From positions 26,448,001 through 26,512,000 of the forward strand of contig JAFFJZ010000004.1 in NCBI GenBank assembly GCA_018340375.1: a DNA stretch of 64,000 nt, read 5' to 3'. The notes under the pieces were generated by a model that did not search any database, was not told the origin of the DNA, and saw nothing but the letters and a program-made list of their open reading frames with translations. The translations under genes were made by a program, and so were the position numbers. This stretch comes from Gonatopus flavifemur. Its lineage: Eukaryota > Arthropoda > Insecta > Hymenoptera > Dryinidae. Shown in pieces: positions 46,380 through 57,182 of this stretch (position 1 is its first letter; each line of letters starts with the position of its first letter).

Positions 46380-47125
46380 CTGACCCCATTAGCGAACGCG
46401 ACCCCTTTAGTGAACCTCGAGATAATAAAACCTCTTTTACGAACAAGAAGTGTTTACCTTTTACGTGCTGTGAAGATTATTCCAATCTTCAAATATTATT
46501 GTTCGTGATTAATGCGAGAACAAATGGAAGAAAGAAAAATGTAATTCACGAAATAAATAAAGATTCATGCCGAGTGTCACAACGAGCTTTGCCTTCGTGA
46601 ATCTTACAAGGTGAGTTAAGAATGGACATTTTTCCAATTGTGCATTTTCATAGTATTAATGCGACCATTGAACTATTTTATGTATCTAATGATTTGATAT
46701 TATTCAAATTAGGATAATATAGGGTTATTTTCAATAACTGTCAGTCGCTAACCTAGGAAATCGCGCGTTCAGAAATACACACACGAAAATGATTGGTGAA
46801 TCTATTACTGAACGAATAAACGTAACAATTCATATCATTGGTATCTACTCCAGGAAAATTTTTTCATGAATTCTCATAATGCGCATAATTTTTCAATCAA
46901 TCTATAAATTCCTCCAAGGATTGGAATAAACATGTAAAATTATAAACTCTACTTGAAATTCTCAATTTTTTTCGCCAAAGTAACTCAAGCAGCAACAGAA
47001 GTTCAAAGTATATATGAAATAAAAACGTTGGTAGAATTTGAGAATGAGATACGAAGAACATATCATGAAAGTTCATAGAATATACGAATGAGACTGTTTT
47101 AAATATACTATCAATATTAAATATA
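46380..47125. other. non-coding stretch
   Basis: No gene or repeat was supported. Confidence 0.5.
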
Positions 47126-47128
47126 CTA

Positions 47129-49000
47129 GGAATCAGCGCAGATCACCGGAAATCGCAGTAATTCCATGCCTTCTACCATTCAGCAAAGGACTTTTTGGTT
47201 CGCTGATGACTTTTCTTATAGTATTTTCGATGCTGAATCGAATGAGATGGGTTTCAGGAAGGTACGCGAACGTCTTCACTGATTTTTTAGGGGATTACAT
47301 ATCGGTAAAACTCGAACATGAGGCGCGTGGCAATGAATGACAAACTTTCCATGCCTTCTACAATTCAGCAAAGGAATTTTTGGTTCGCTGATGACTTTTC
47401 TTACAGTATTTCCGATGCTGAATCGAATGAGATGGGTTTCAGAAAGGTATGCCAACGTCTTCCCTGATTTTTTAGGGGATTACATATCGATAAAACTCGA
47501 ACAAGAGGCGCGTGGCAATGAATGACAAACTTTCCATGCCTTCTACCATTCAGCAAAGGAATTTTTGGTTCGCTGATCAATTTTCTTATAGTATTTTCGA
47601 TGCTGAATCGAATGAGATGGGTTTCGTAGAGGTGCGCGAACGTCTTGACTGATTTTTTAGGGGATTACATATCGGTAAAACTCGAACATGAGGCGCGTGG
47701 CAATGAATGACAAACTTTCCATGCCTTCTACAATTCAGCAAAGGAATTTTTGGTTCGCTGATGACTTCTCTTATAGTATTTTCGATGCTGAATCGAATAA
47801 GATGGGTTCCGTGGAGGTACGCGAACGTCTTGACTGATTTTTTTGGGAATTATGCCCCGGGAACACAGGAACGGGAAGCAAAAGGCGATGAATAACAAAC
47901 TTTCCTTGCCTTCTACCATTCAGCAAAGGAATTTTTGGTTCGCTGATGGCTTTTCTTACAGTATTTCCGATGCTGAATCGAATGAGATGGGTTTCAGAAA
48001 GGTATGCAAACGTCTTCCCTGATTTTTTAGGGGATTACATATCGATAAAACTCGAACAAGAGGCGCGTGGCAATGAATGACAAACTTTCCATGCCTTCTA
48101 CCATTCAGCAAAGGAATTTTTGGTTCGCTGATCAATTTTCTTATAGTATTTTCGATGCTGAATCGAATGAGATGGGTTTCGTAGAGGTGCGCGAACGTCT
48201 TGACTGATTTTTCAGGGAATTATGCCCCGGGAACACAGGAACGGGGAGCAAAAGGCAATGAATAACAAACTTTCCTTGCCTTCTACCATTCAGCAAAGGA
48301 ATTTTTGGTTCGCTGATGGCTTTTCTTATAGTATTTCCGATGCTGAATCGAATGAGATGGGTTTCAGAAAGGTATGCAAACGTCTTCCCTGATTTTTTAG
48401 GGGATTTCATATCGATAAAACTCGAACATGAGGCGCGTGGCAATGAATGACAAACTTTCCATGCCTTCTACCATTCAGCAAAGGAATTTTTGGTTCGCTG
48501 ATGACTTCTCTTATAGTATTTTCGATGCTGAATCGAATGAGATGGGTTCCGTGGAGGTACGCGAACGTCTTGACTGATTTTTTTGGGAATTATGCCCCGG
48601 GAACACAGGAACGGGAAGCAAAAGGCGATGAATAACAAACTTTCCTTGCCTTCTACCATTCAGCAAAGGAATTTTTGGTTCGCTGATGGCTTTTCTTATA
48701 GTATTTCCGATGCTGAATCGAATGAGATGGGTTTCAGAAAGGTATGCAAACGTCTTCCCTGATTTTTTAGGGGATTTCATATCGATAAAACTCGAACAAG
48801 AGGCGCGTGGCAATGAATGACAAACTTTCCATGCCTTCTACCATTCAGCAAAGGAATTTTTGGTTCGCTGATCAATTTTCTTATAGTATTTTCGATGCTG
48901 AATCGAATGAGATGGGTTTCGTAGAGGTGCGCGAACGTCTTGACTGATTTTTCAGGGAATTATGCCCCGGGAACACAGGAACGGGGAGCAAAAGGCGCAC
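47129..49000 (+). repeat. 185-bp tandem array, left arm, with a dimeric higher-order repeat
   Basis: The marker (A/T)TGCCTTCTAC(C/A)ATTCAGC starts at 47,166, 47,351, 47,536, 47,721, 47,906, 48,091, 48,276, 48,461, 48,646 and 48,831: exactly 185 bp each time. Units have two alternative tails: ATATCG(G/A)TAAAACTCGAAC (type 1) or GCCCCGGGAACACAGGAACG (type 2). Units 4 to 10 alternate 2-1-2-1-2-1-2, so the recent amplification unit was a 370-bp dimer. Short frames of 62-100 codons in the units are artefacts. Confidence 0.95.
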
Positions 49001-49046
49001 CTCTTTCAAAAAAATTTCAAGTGAGAAAAATCAAATTGGGAGGAAC

Positions 49047-51916
49047 TTGGACAAAAATGCAGTAATTGCATTGGCCCAGCTTATGGATCAGTATAAAATT
49101 TCTCGACCTGGAGATATTTGTGCTGGTTATATGCAAGATCTTTCTATAAAACCACTGAAAATTATTTTGTATACTGAATCAATCATCAAATATATGCTGA
49201 GTTTGAAACCTGGGAAAGTTTTTTGTTATTTAGACAGTACAGGTTCAGTGATAAGCCGCCCAGTTACTGCTAAATCAGAAACAAACGTGTTGTATGAACC
49301 CAAAAACAAACGGGACAAACCCATTTATTATTATGCATTGATTTTATCAGGAAATAAAGAATATAGTCCACTTCAGGTCGCTGAATTCATATCGGAAGTC
49401 CACGACATACCTGCCATTACTTCATTTCTAATGAAGTTTCATACAACGGTAAAAAGTATGACAAACCAATTGGTCATTAATAAAATCGAGACAGATTTCA
49501 GCATCGCCTTAATTCAATCCTCACTTTTGGCATTCAATGGGATACATACAATTGTTTGATCAATGATTCCTTTCATGAGCTAATGTCTACATACACCATT
49601 GTACATATTTGTTCTACGCATTTACTACGAACAGTTTTACGTAAGATTAAAAATATCACGAAAAGTGAAGTGATCCGTTCCCTTGCGGGAATGTCTATTG
49701 CGAAACTTATCCATTGCGAAAATATGGATTCAGCCACGCAGATCATGGAAGATATTGCAGTTGTGTTTGCTCTAAGGACTGAGACTTCCAAGTATGAAAA
49801 AAGTTTCAAAAATTTGAGAAGTTTTGATTCCGTTCCCTTGCCATCAGGTACTGATGAAGATAATGATGATGATGATGATGATGATGATAGCCCTGATGTA
49901 CGACACAACATGAAAAGTCAAAACTTTGAAGATAAAAAATGCGATCAATCATCAAAAAAACCACTACTCAAGCAAAACTCTCTTTTTTTCCAAGTTTTTA
50001 ATAATGTATGTATCACGCTTTTCAAAAATTTGGTGGATCGTTCCATACCTAGGAGGAAACAAGTTCTTGAACACTTTGAAGCAAAAAATAAATGGAAAAT
50101 AAAGAAGAATAAAACCAAAAACTTTTCTTCCCGTCAAGAAAGTGCAACAAAAATGAGAACAAATAGTCGAAGGGGCACACTGAAAAAATCTATAAAGCAG
50201 CAGAAAATGACAATGAAAAGTGTTAAGAATAAAAGGAGAATGATGGCGTACGATGCTAATTTTAGATCAAAACTGAGAAAAAAGAAGAATTTGTCACCTA
50301 TAACAAGGAAGCCGACTTTCAGAACAAATGGGAATAATTTTCACCGCCGAAGTTTGCTTACAGATATGCAGTATTATAAGAAAAAACTGGAGACATTGCA
50401 GAAAAAATCGATAACGAAACTGTTGATACCTATGAAGATGAGTAATGTACGTGTATTCCGGAAAAAAAATGAATATTATTGTCCACAATTTCTGGACTAT
50501 TTATTGAACCACATTCTGCCATATTATTCCTTATGGTCTGCGGTTGTTATACGGCAACTAAATGCTGTGAAGGACAGTAATGCGTCAGTGGAAAATTCTT
50601 TCAAAATATTAAAAAAAGATGTCTTACAAGAAAGAAAATATATTCCTCTATTACAATTTATTCATATTCTGGAATCACTCTTGGATGGTCGGTTACAGAG
50701 ACGATTAACTGATTTGTCCACTGAACGACAAAAAAGGAGAATAAAGAAAATACAATTGCCTGAAGAAGTATGGGTAGATGCGAAAAAACCAAAACTTGAA
50801 TCCACTCAACGATTTTTCAAATGTGAAAAATACAGGATCACGAAGAAATCAAGTAAAAAGCCCAATCCAAAGGGACCATTTGACTTTCCAGCATCTCCGT
50901 TTACCGTTAATCTGTCCAAACAAGTATCTCCAGACCATTTAGAAGACCAAACAAGTACCATCACTGATACGTTGGAAAATACTACTTACGAAGTACCTAA
51001 TAATTCTCCTGATGTGACAGATTCAAGCGAAACTCCACAATTTCCTGAAAGTTTTCCGAATTTTGAAGTACATTTCCATGTTCAGAAGCCGTGGGAGGAT
51101 TTCAAAGATTATCCACAGTATGCCGGTAACGAAGCCTTTCACATTTTCGACTTATTAGTTAATAAGAACACATTGGACACATTACTTGTGAACAAAGAAG
51201 TGGAGGACAATGTTGTTGACGCGTTCATATCAATCACTGAGTTACAAAAAGTGGAGACAGGGCAACTAATCCTATGCTTCGATACAAAGTTCACTGTATG
51301 GTTGTTGAACCCCAAAAAAGTGGCATACGGCTTCGTGAAATGGGGCAGTTCAGTGAAAGCGTGGGAGTACAAGATATGGCTTATACCTATGTGCCATCAC
51401 CGACATTGGAGACTCCTTATAGTTGATTTTCATCATCAATACATTGTATATATTGCCTCACTCCATGCTCACCAACCAGTCACCCTGTTACCTCAACTTA
51501 CTGAGTACATAAATACGATCATGCTGAATGGGAAAAGGGAACGAATCAATTGGTCTGAATGGAGGATGTATGTACCAAAAGACATACCACATCAAGGGCC
51601 AACACTGGATTGTGGTATCCACGTTTTGGTATGGGCTCACATTTTATTGACTGGCGAGCCCTTGCAATTTGAAACTGATGACATGCCTCAGATACGGAAG
51701 TGGATTATGCACAAATTAATTGCCAGTAAAAATTTGGTGAAGGATAGGAAGAATGTTTTCAAAATTGAAACAGCGCGCAAGGAAACATGTTTGAGGAATG
51801 AAGAATGTAATGTAAGAATAGTTGAAAGTATACCACATCCTAATCAGAGAGGAGAAAGTTTGGGCACTCTTCAATACTGCGCTTCTTCAATAAATGTCGT
51901 GAAGAATGCATTATAA
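49047..51916 (+). pseudogene. transposase C: MULE-like DDE transposase with C-terminal Ulp1-like (C48) peptidase domain
   Basis: Frame 49,047-49,559 carries FCYLDSTGSVISRPV (first Asp, codon 49,233-49,235) and NKIETDFSIALIQSSL (second Asp, 49,494-49,496). After a -1 shift the frame 49,556-51,916 (786 codons) carries VHICSTHLLRTVLRKI, the C-x2-H element typical of MULE transposases, an Asp-rich tract and long basic stretch, and SNASVENSFKILKKDVL (Glu, 50,591-50,593). The C-terminal third is a Ulp1-type fold: HHRHWRLLIVDF (His), the turn YIVYIASL where the catalytic Asp is expected but Ala is found, IPHQGPTLDCGIHVLVW (Gln and Cys, codon 51,611-51,613). No good ATG precedes the first block and the frame enters the repeat arm, so the N-terminus seems lost. 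The frameshift is either decay or recoding. It is distantly related to A and B. Confidence 0.75.
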
Positions 51917-52289
51917 TTATGAGTGTATATTGGGACGAACGCTTAATTTATGCCTTAGTTTTGAACATCTCAATTTTTTTACAGAGAATATGTAATGTTG
52001 TTCTTGTTTTGCGCATATTACCCAAATTTCAGATTGTGAATATTCATATCCAATAAACTTTGTCACGATTCTTATGAGAATTCTTACTCCCCACGCAATG
52101 TCACTATTTTGGGAACATTGCGATGATTGTGATAAATATTACAATAAAATTGATTTTCATTTGTTTCATTTGGTTTCTTCATTCTAAGGACCATCACACC
52201 CTCGAAGTACATATGTAAATGATCACATGAATAGGACGAGACGTCCGCCTACCCTTCCAGAACCAATTTAGTTCAAATCAGCATCAAGT
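51917..52289. other. 3' non-coding part of element C
   Basis: AT-rich sequence between the stop codon and the right repeat arm. No separate feature was seen. Confidence 0.55.
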
Positions 52290-53243
52290 GCATCATTCAT
52301 TGTCACTCGCCTCATGTTCGAGTTTTACCGATGTGTAATTCCCTGAAAAATCAGTAAAGACGTTCGCGCACCTTTCTGGAACCCATCTCATTCGATTCAG
52401 CATCGAAAATACTATGAGAAAATTCATCAGCGAACCAAAAATTCCTTTGCTGAATGGTAGAAGGCTTGGAAAGTTTGTCATTCATCGTCCTTTGCTTCCC
52501 GTTCTTGTGTTCACGGGGCGTAATCCCCTAAAGAATCAGTGAAGACATTCGCGTAGCTTTCTGGAACCCATCTCATTCGATTCAGCATCGAAAATACTAT
52601 AAGAAAATTCATCAGCGAACCAAAAATTCCTTTGCTGAATGGTAGAAGGCTTGGAAAGTTTGTCATTCATCGTCCTTTGCTTCCCGTACCTGTGTTCCTG
52701 GGACGTAATCTCTTCAAAAATCAGTGAAGACGTTCGCGTACCTTAACGAAACCCATCTCATTCGAATCGGCATGGAAAAAACTATGAGAAAAGTCATCAG
52801 CGAACCAAAAATTCCTTTGCTGAATTCTAGAAGGCATGGAAAGTTTGCCATTCATCGTCCTTTCTTACCGTTCCTGTGTTCCTAGGACGTAATCTCCTCA
52901 AAAATCAGTGAAGACGTTCGCGTACCTCCACGAAACCCATCTCATTCGATTCAGCATCGAAAATACTATAAGAAAAGTCATCAGCGAACCAAAAATTCCT
53001 TTGCTGAATTGTAGAAGGCATGGAAAGTTTGTCATTCATTGCCACGCGCCTCATGTTCGAGTTTTACCGATATGTAATCCCCTAAAAAATCAGTGAAGAC
53101 GTTCGCGTACCTTCCTGAAACCCATCTCATCCGATTCAGCATCGAAAATACTATAAGAAAAGTCATCAGCGAACCAAAAAGTCCTTTGCTGAATGGTAGA
53201 AGGCATGGAATTACTGCGATTTCCGGTGATTTGCGCTGATTCC
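52290..53243 (-). repeat. 185-bp tandem array, right arm (about five units, inverted)
   Basis: The complement marker CCTTTGCTGAAT..TAGAAGGC occurs at 52,444, 52,629, 52,814, 52,999 and 53,184: exactly 185 bp apart. Tails of both types are present in inverted form, but the strict alternation of the left arm is not seen. It ends with the mirror of the left outer border. Confidence 0.93.
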
Positions 53244-53249
53244 GTGTCT

Positions 53250-53580
53250 TTCAGGAACTCAATTTTTCCCATAACCGTCAAATACAATCGCGTACCGTTC
53301 CGAAACACACACCATTCGATGCAGAATCAAAAATACTATAAGAAAAACCATCATTGGATAAAATATCTCCTTGCTAGATAATAGAAGGCATGGAAAAACT
53401 GTGATCGATGACAGGATTTCCAACTTCTCTCACATTCAAATCGTCAATAACTTCTCCAAATATAATTTTATCGTCTCGGGACCTATTCCAATCGATTCCT
53501 CGCATCAAAATCTATAAGATATGGTCAATTTCATTCACCTAGCAGTCTCCGTTTGTCCAAAATCCTTCTGGTAATAACTT
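53250..53580 (-). repeat. decayed outer units of the 185-bp repeat
   Basis: 53,290-53,390 (CGCGTACCGTTCCGAAACAC, ATCAAAAATACTATAAGAA, TAGAAGGCATGGAAA) is a diverged unit. 53,470-53,540 (CGGGACCTATTCCAATCGATT, CATCAAAATCTATAAGAT) is a weaker one. They suggest an older, longer right arm. Confidence 0.6.
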
Positions 53581-53589
53581 ATAACTTGA

Positions 53590-54120
53590 AAGTACAGTCT
53601 CAACCAAAAGTTTTTCACTGGTCTGCTAGAAGTGGTCTGCTAGTTTCAGCTTCATGTAAGTTTGATCCTCATATGGATGAAATGATTGAATTTTATTTGG
53701 TCATATATGGTCCATATATGAATTATATATGATCTAAACATGACCATATGAGTCATTCCACGTGATGTTCACACCCGAATGTTAGAATTCAATGGAGTGA
53801 TTTTTTTCTCGAATCTTGGTCGGAGGATATTCGATAAGTGTTTTTGGATTTTGTTTTTTTGAATGTTTTTACGGGAATATGTTTTTTTGTAAATCTGACG
53901 TTTTCAAAATCTTTTCATTGTCTAGCCCTTGTTACTTGCAATCTTTCAAACGTATTGGGAACCTTCGAAGGCATCACAGTTAGCATTTTTTCTCCAGTTT
54001 TCAATTTTGTAAGTTTTATAATCTGCACAATCAGCGTTCATGAAGAATTTTTCAATTGAAAACTAAAAAGTGAAATTTCTTAATCATAGATGGTTCTGAT
54101 TCTCTTTGTGTTTCCACAGG
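53590..54120. other. non-coding stretch
   Basis: No gene supported. Confidence 0.45.
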
Positions 54121-54229
54121 ATGATTTGTGAACCATGAAGAGAATTCAGCAATGTTTTCTCATAATGGTGAATATCCATCAAACAGTCCAAAAACACAAA
54201 CGGAAACAGTTCAGAAACATTTCGAGAAA

Positions 54230-54560
54230 CAGTTATTATGCTCAAAGAATATTAGCTCAGCAGTAAGGAAGGAATTCTTGAAGAGTTACATTTGGAACAC
54301 AGCATCATATAGTTGCGAAAATTAGACAATCGGAAAAACTGACCAACGAAGACTTGAAACTTTTGAAATGTGGTGTTATAGAAGGATGCTTAGAATAAAA
54401 TGGATAGAAAAAGTGAAAAATGAAGAAGTGCTTGAGAAGGTGATTGGAAGAAAAAATCTTTTGAAACATGTCGTTGAAAGAAGTAATCCCATAGGACACA
54501 CATTAAGGTATGATAGTTTATTGAAAACAATGTTAGAAGGAACCAAAGAGCTCCTCCCCG
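54230..54560 (+). pseudogene. decayed C-terminal scrap of a LINE ORF2 (RTE/CR1-like tail)
   Basis: The frame reads VRKEFLKSYIWNTASYSCEN, a stop in place of the expected Trp, then LETFEMWCYRRMLRIKW, NEEVLEKVIGRKNLLKHVVE, RSNPIGHTLRYDSLLK. This pattern (F-W-YRRML-I-W ... NEEVL ... L-I-R ... GH-LR) is the typical region downstream of the reverse transcriptase in many insect non-LTR elements. Nothing upstream is recognisable as the catalytic domain. Confidence 0.75.
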
Positions 54561-54834
54561 TGACTGTTTCGCTTCGCTCAGTAGTCCGACCCCCTTCAAA
54601 ATTCGCTTCGCTCATTTTTAACAAATCGTAACCCGCATATACTCGCATTCCAGTGTGAAGTGTTCTGTGGAAGTACTACACAATTCGTATATCTGGGGAT
54701 ATATGAAAAGGCACTCAGCAGTGCTTCACATAATCAAAATTTTCAAAACCTGAAACTAATTGCCCACCATCTTTTATATCATGTTCAAATGATTTAGAAA
54801 CATGTTTACGAACAACTGCAGAATTCGGACAACT

Positions 54835-54998
54835 GTCCTGGTGAAGAACGAGCGTGGAAGTGCGACGAGAGCGTGAGTTGAGAGTCAATTAAGCGTAACG
54901 GAGAGTCATCTAGACGTGATTTGAGAATGAATTGGAATATTTTCACGTTTGATTTGTTTCAATGACCACTCTCTCCACTTTTGAATTCTCACTGGAGT
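54835..54998. mobile_element. short repeat element, copy 2 (diverged copy of 45,325-45,488)
   Basis: It shares, in order, TCCTGGTGAAGAACGAG, AGCGTAACGGAGAGTCATC, TTGGAATATTTTCACGTTT and CACTCTCTCCACTTTTG with the copy at 45.3 kb, and ends TCTCACTGGAGT. More degraded than copy 1. Confidence 0.6.
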
Positions 54999-55112
54999 GA
55001 AGTTGTCATAACGTTAACCAGCTTTTGAAGAGTGTTCGAATACAAAGGTGACAAGACTGGAAGGTGATGATAAGAATATGTTTTCCCGTATAAGTCGGAA
55101 AATGATACATAT

Positions 55113-55780
55113 ACTGGATGTTTCAGAATTCGCTGAGAAAACCTTCACATACGTCCTTTTCCAGTCAAAATGCAATAATTCCCCATATTTGAAGATTTTT
55201 TTTTAGGCTTAGTTTTTGATATATGAGCATTTTTAGATTTTCTCGAATCAAAATCACTCAAAAGCATTGTGTAGTATATACTTCAGCCTAACGCCATTCG
55301 CTAATGTGGAAAGCAGCAGATCCGTGGAGAAAAAAAAATTAATCTATCCTGATATTCTTTGTTTAGGAGCTATAATGATTTAAAGTTGCTGTACTCTGTC
55401 TGGCTAGAAGCCAAAAAAGTTCCAAATTGCTATAAGTTCGGTTTGAAAAATGATGGAATATTTCAATTTTTCTTCCAGAGATCCGCCGTTCTCCAGCTTC
55501 GCGAACGGTTGCAGGCTCAAGTAAATAGCATAGGACCCTTTCGAAGTAGCTGATCAAGACCAAATCACTTTGATTGGTTGAGAATTGATCTGGGCTTGAA
55601 CACCTGGTCTGATCAGCTACTTCGAAAGGCTTCATCCAGTGCTTTCAAGTGATCTGGATTGAGAAAAAAATTTCACGAACTAAGCTTCAAAAGAAATTTT
55701 TCAACACAGGCAATTATTGCATTTGGTCGCAAAATAACACTTTTGAAGTTTTCTCAGTAAATGATGAAACATCTGGTATG
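55113..55780. mobile_element. old foldback element of the 56.5-kb family, with a nested insertion
   Basis: The left arm (55,113-55,345: TTTCAGAATTCGCTGAGAAA, GATATATGAGCATTTTTAGATT, CGCCATTCGCTAATG) and right arm (55,470-55,780) match 56,517-56,996 with many changes. The ends are degraded (ATACTGGATGTTTCAG; CTCAGTAAATGATGAAACATC). The right arm is split by a 93-bp palindromic insert at 55,537-55,629. Confidence 0.7.
55537..55629. mobile_element. small palindromic element nested in the old foldback
   Basis: CCTTTCGAAGTAGCTGATCA is mirrored by TGATCAGCTACTTCGAAAGG. It is 93 bp long and interrupts otherwise continuous foldback sequence. Target duplication not evident. Confidence 0.75.
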
Positions 55781-56516
55781 AGATTCATATAACATCTGTG
55801 ATATAACCAATTATATCCATAAGTGGAAAATTACTTATTGTATGCAAGTTACATACAACATGCATATTGCGAAGAATTTCGTGTATTCACTGGGTGGTTG
55901 ATCGTTCTTAGTGCTGGAGTTATGATTCGAAAATTTTACTATTCCAGCCAATTAGAATCTTCAACTTTGGAATTGCTAATATAGAATGTGGAACCTAAAG
56001 AAGCTAGATGAGTTCATGATAACTGAAATCAATGTGCCTTTTCTGACTGAGTAAATGATGTGATTTTTAATGCTTCGAAGTGGCCCGTTCTCAAGATGTC
56101 ATACAACACATGAGTTCAGGAAGAGTTCATGAAGAGCTTAATTGGAATTCGAAGAATTCTTTATGAATCCTCAAGCATTCTTTTTGAATTCCTGCGTTGA
56201 ACTGGGTATTTGCATTTTTCGAAGAATGTCAACATTTTTATAACTGAGATTTGTAGATCAATTTTCGCTACAGAGAAAATTGAGTCTGAATCCTGCGCAT
56301 AGTTGATGTAGGCTCGCGCTTAGGGCTCCACGCTGATGGGGGCCCCCGACTCTTTGAACCACAATCTGTTTTCAATTTGACAAGGACAGAATTTTTTTAA
56401 AGGTTGAATAATAAAAAAAGTAGAACATGAGCTACAGATATCCAAACTGCACAGTCGAACAAACATATCGATACATTCATAATTGATAAAAATTTTAAAA
56501 AAGACATTACTATATA

Positions 56517-56996
56517 CAGGGTGTCCCAGAATTCGCGGACCGGATTTCACAGGTATATTCTGCAGCCAAATTGTAATAATTTCCCGGGTGAGAAAGATTT
56601 TTTCCACGCTTAATTTTGGAGATATGAGCATTTTTAGATTTTCTTTCAAATCCAAATCATTCAAAAACACTGTATGCTCCATACTTGAGCTCAACACCAT
56701 TCGCTAAGTTGGAAAACGGCAGATCTGTGGAAGAAAAATTCAACTATTTTATCATTATCAGAGAATAGTTCAAGGTTTTTTCCCACAAATCCGCCGTTTT
56801 CCAACTTAGCGAATGGTGTTAAGCTCAAGTATGTAGCATACGGTGTTTTTGAATGATTTGGATTTGGAAAAAAATCTAAAAATGCTCATATTTCCAAAAC
56901 TAAGCGTCGAAAAAATCTTTTTCGAACGGGAAATTATTACATTTTGGCTGCAGAATATATTCGTAAAATCCGGTCCGCGAATTCTGGGACACCCTG
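56517..56996. mobile_element. 480-bp foldback element (CAGGGTGTCCC ends)
   Basis: It begins CAGGGTGTCCCAGAATTCGC and ends GCGAATTCTGGGACACCCTG, flanked by TA. The arms are ~220 bp and complementary through GGACCGGATTTC, ATGAGCATTTTTAGATTTT and CACCATTCGCTAAGTTGGAA. It shares its end sequence, but not its interior, with the 1.38-kb element at 29,556. Two older relatives lie at 55,113 and 46,208. Confidence 0.9.
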
Positions 56997-57182
56997 TATA
57001 GGCAGAAAAATTTCCTTGCATGGGCCCCCAATCATTTTGAGCCTAGGGCCCCTCAACTATGAAAGACGGCACTGCATGGACGAGCAAGGACGGTGTACAC
57101 ACGCAGTTGCTACAATTGATTGGATTGCCATTATAAATAAGCCTATCATCACTTTGATTGATTTGATTAGTTTTTAGTTCTA

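Larger units (their letters stand above)
47129..53243 (+). mobile_element. element C: large DNA transposon with 185-bp tandem-repeat terminal arms
   Basis: The left outer border GGAATCAGCGCAGATCACC and the right outer border, its complement ending TTGCGCTGATTCC, are mirror images. Just inside each lies an array of exactly 185-bp units, about ten on the left (plus) and five on the right (minus). The single-copy interior carries a transposase-peptidase gene. It is therefore a DNA transposon with long terminal inverted repeats built from tandem repeats. No target duplication was found at these borders, and decayed repeat units continue beyond the right one, so the true right end may lie further out (to about 53,580). 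Confidence 0.8.

Noticed and set aside
47337..48813. Repeated 62-100-codon frames on both strands
   Set aside because: Products of the 185-bp repeat.
47129..49000. CRISPR array
   Set aside because: Whole 185-bp units repeat without unique spacers, and the sequence is eukaryotic.
56290..56460. Possible decayed transposon around a GGGGGCCCCC tract flanking the 56.5-kb foldback
   Set aside because: Short GC-rich tracts on both sides are suggestive, but no terminal repeat or coding trace could be confirmed.
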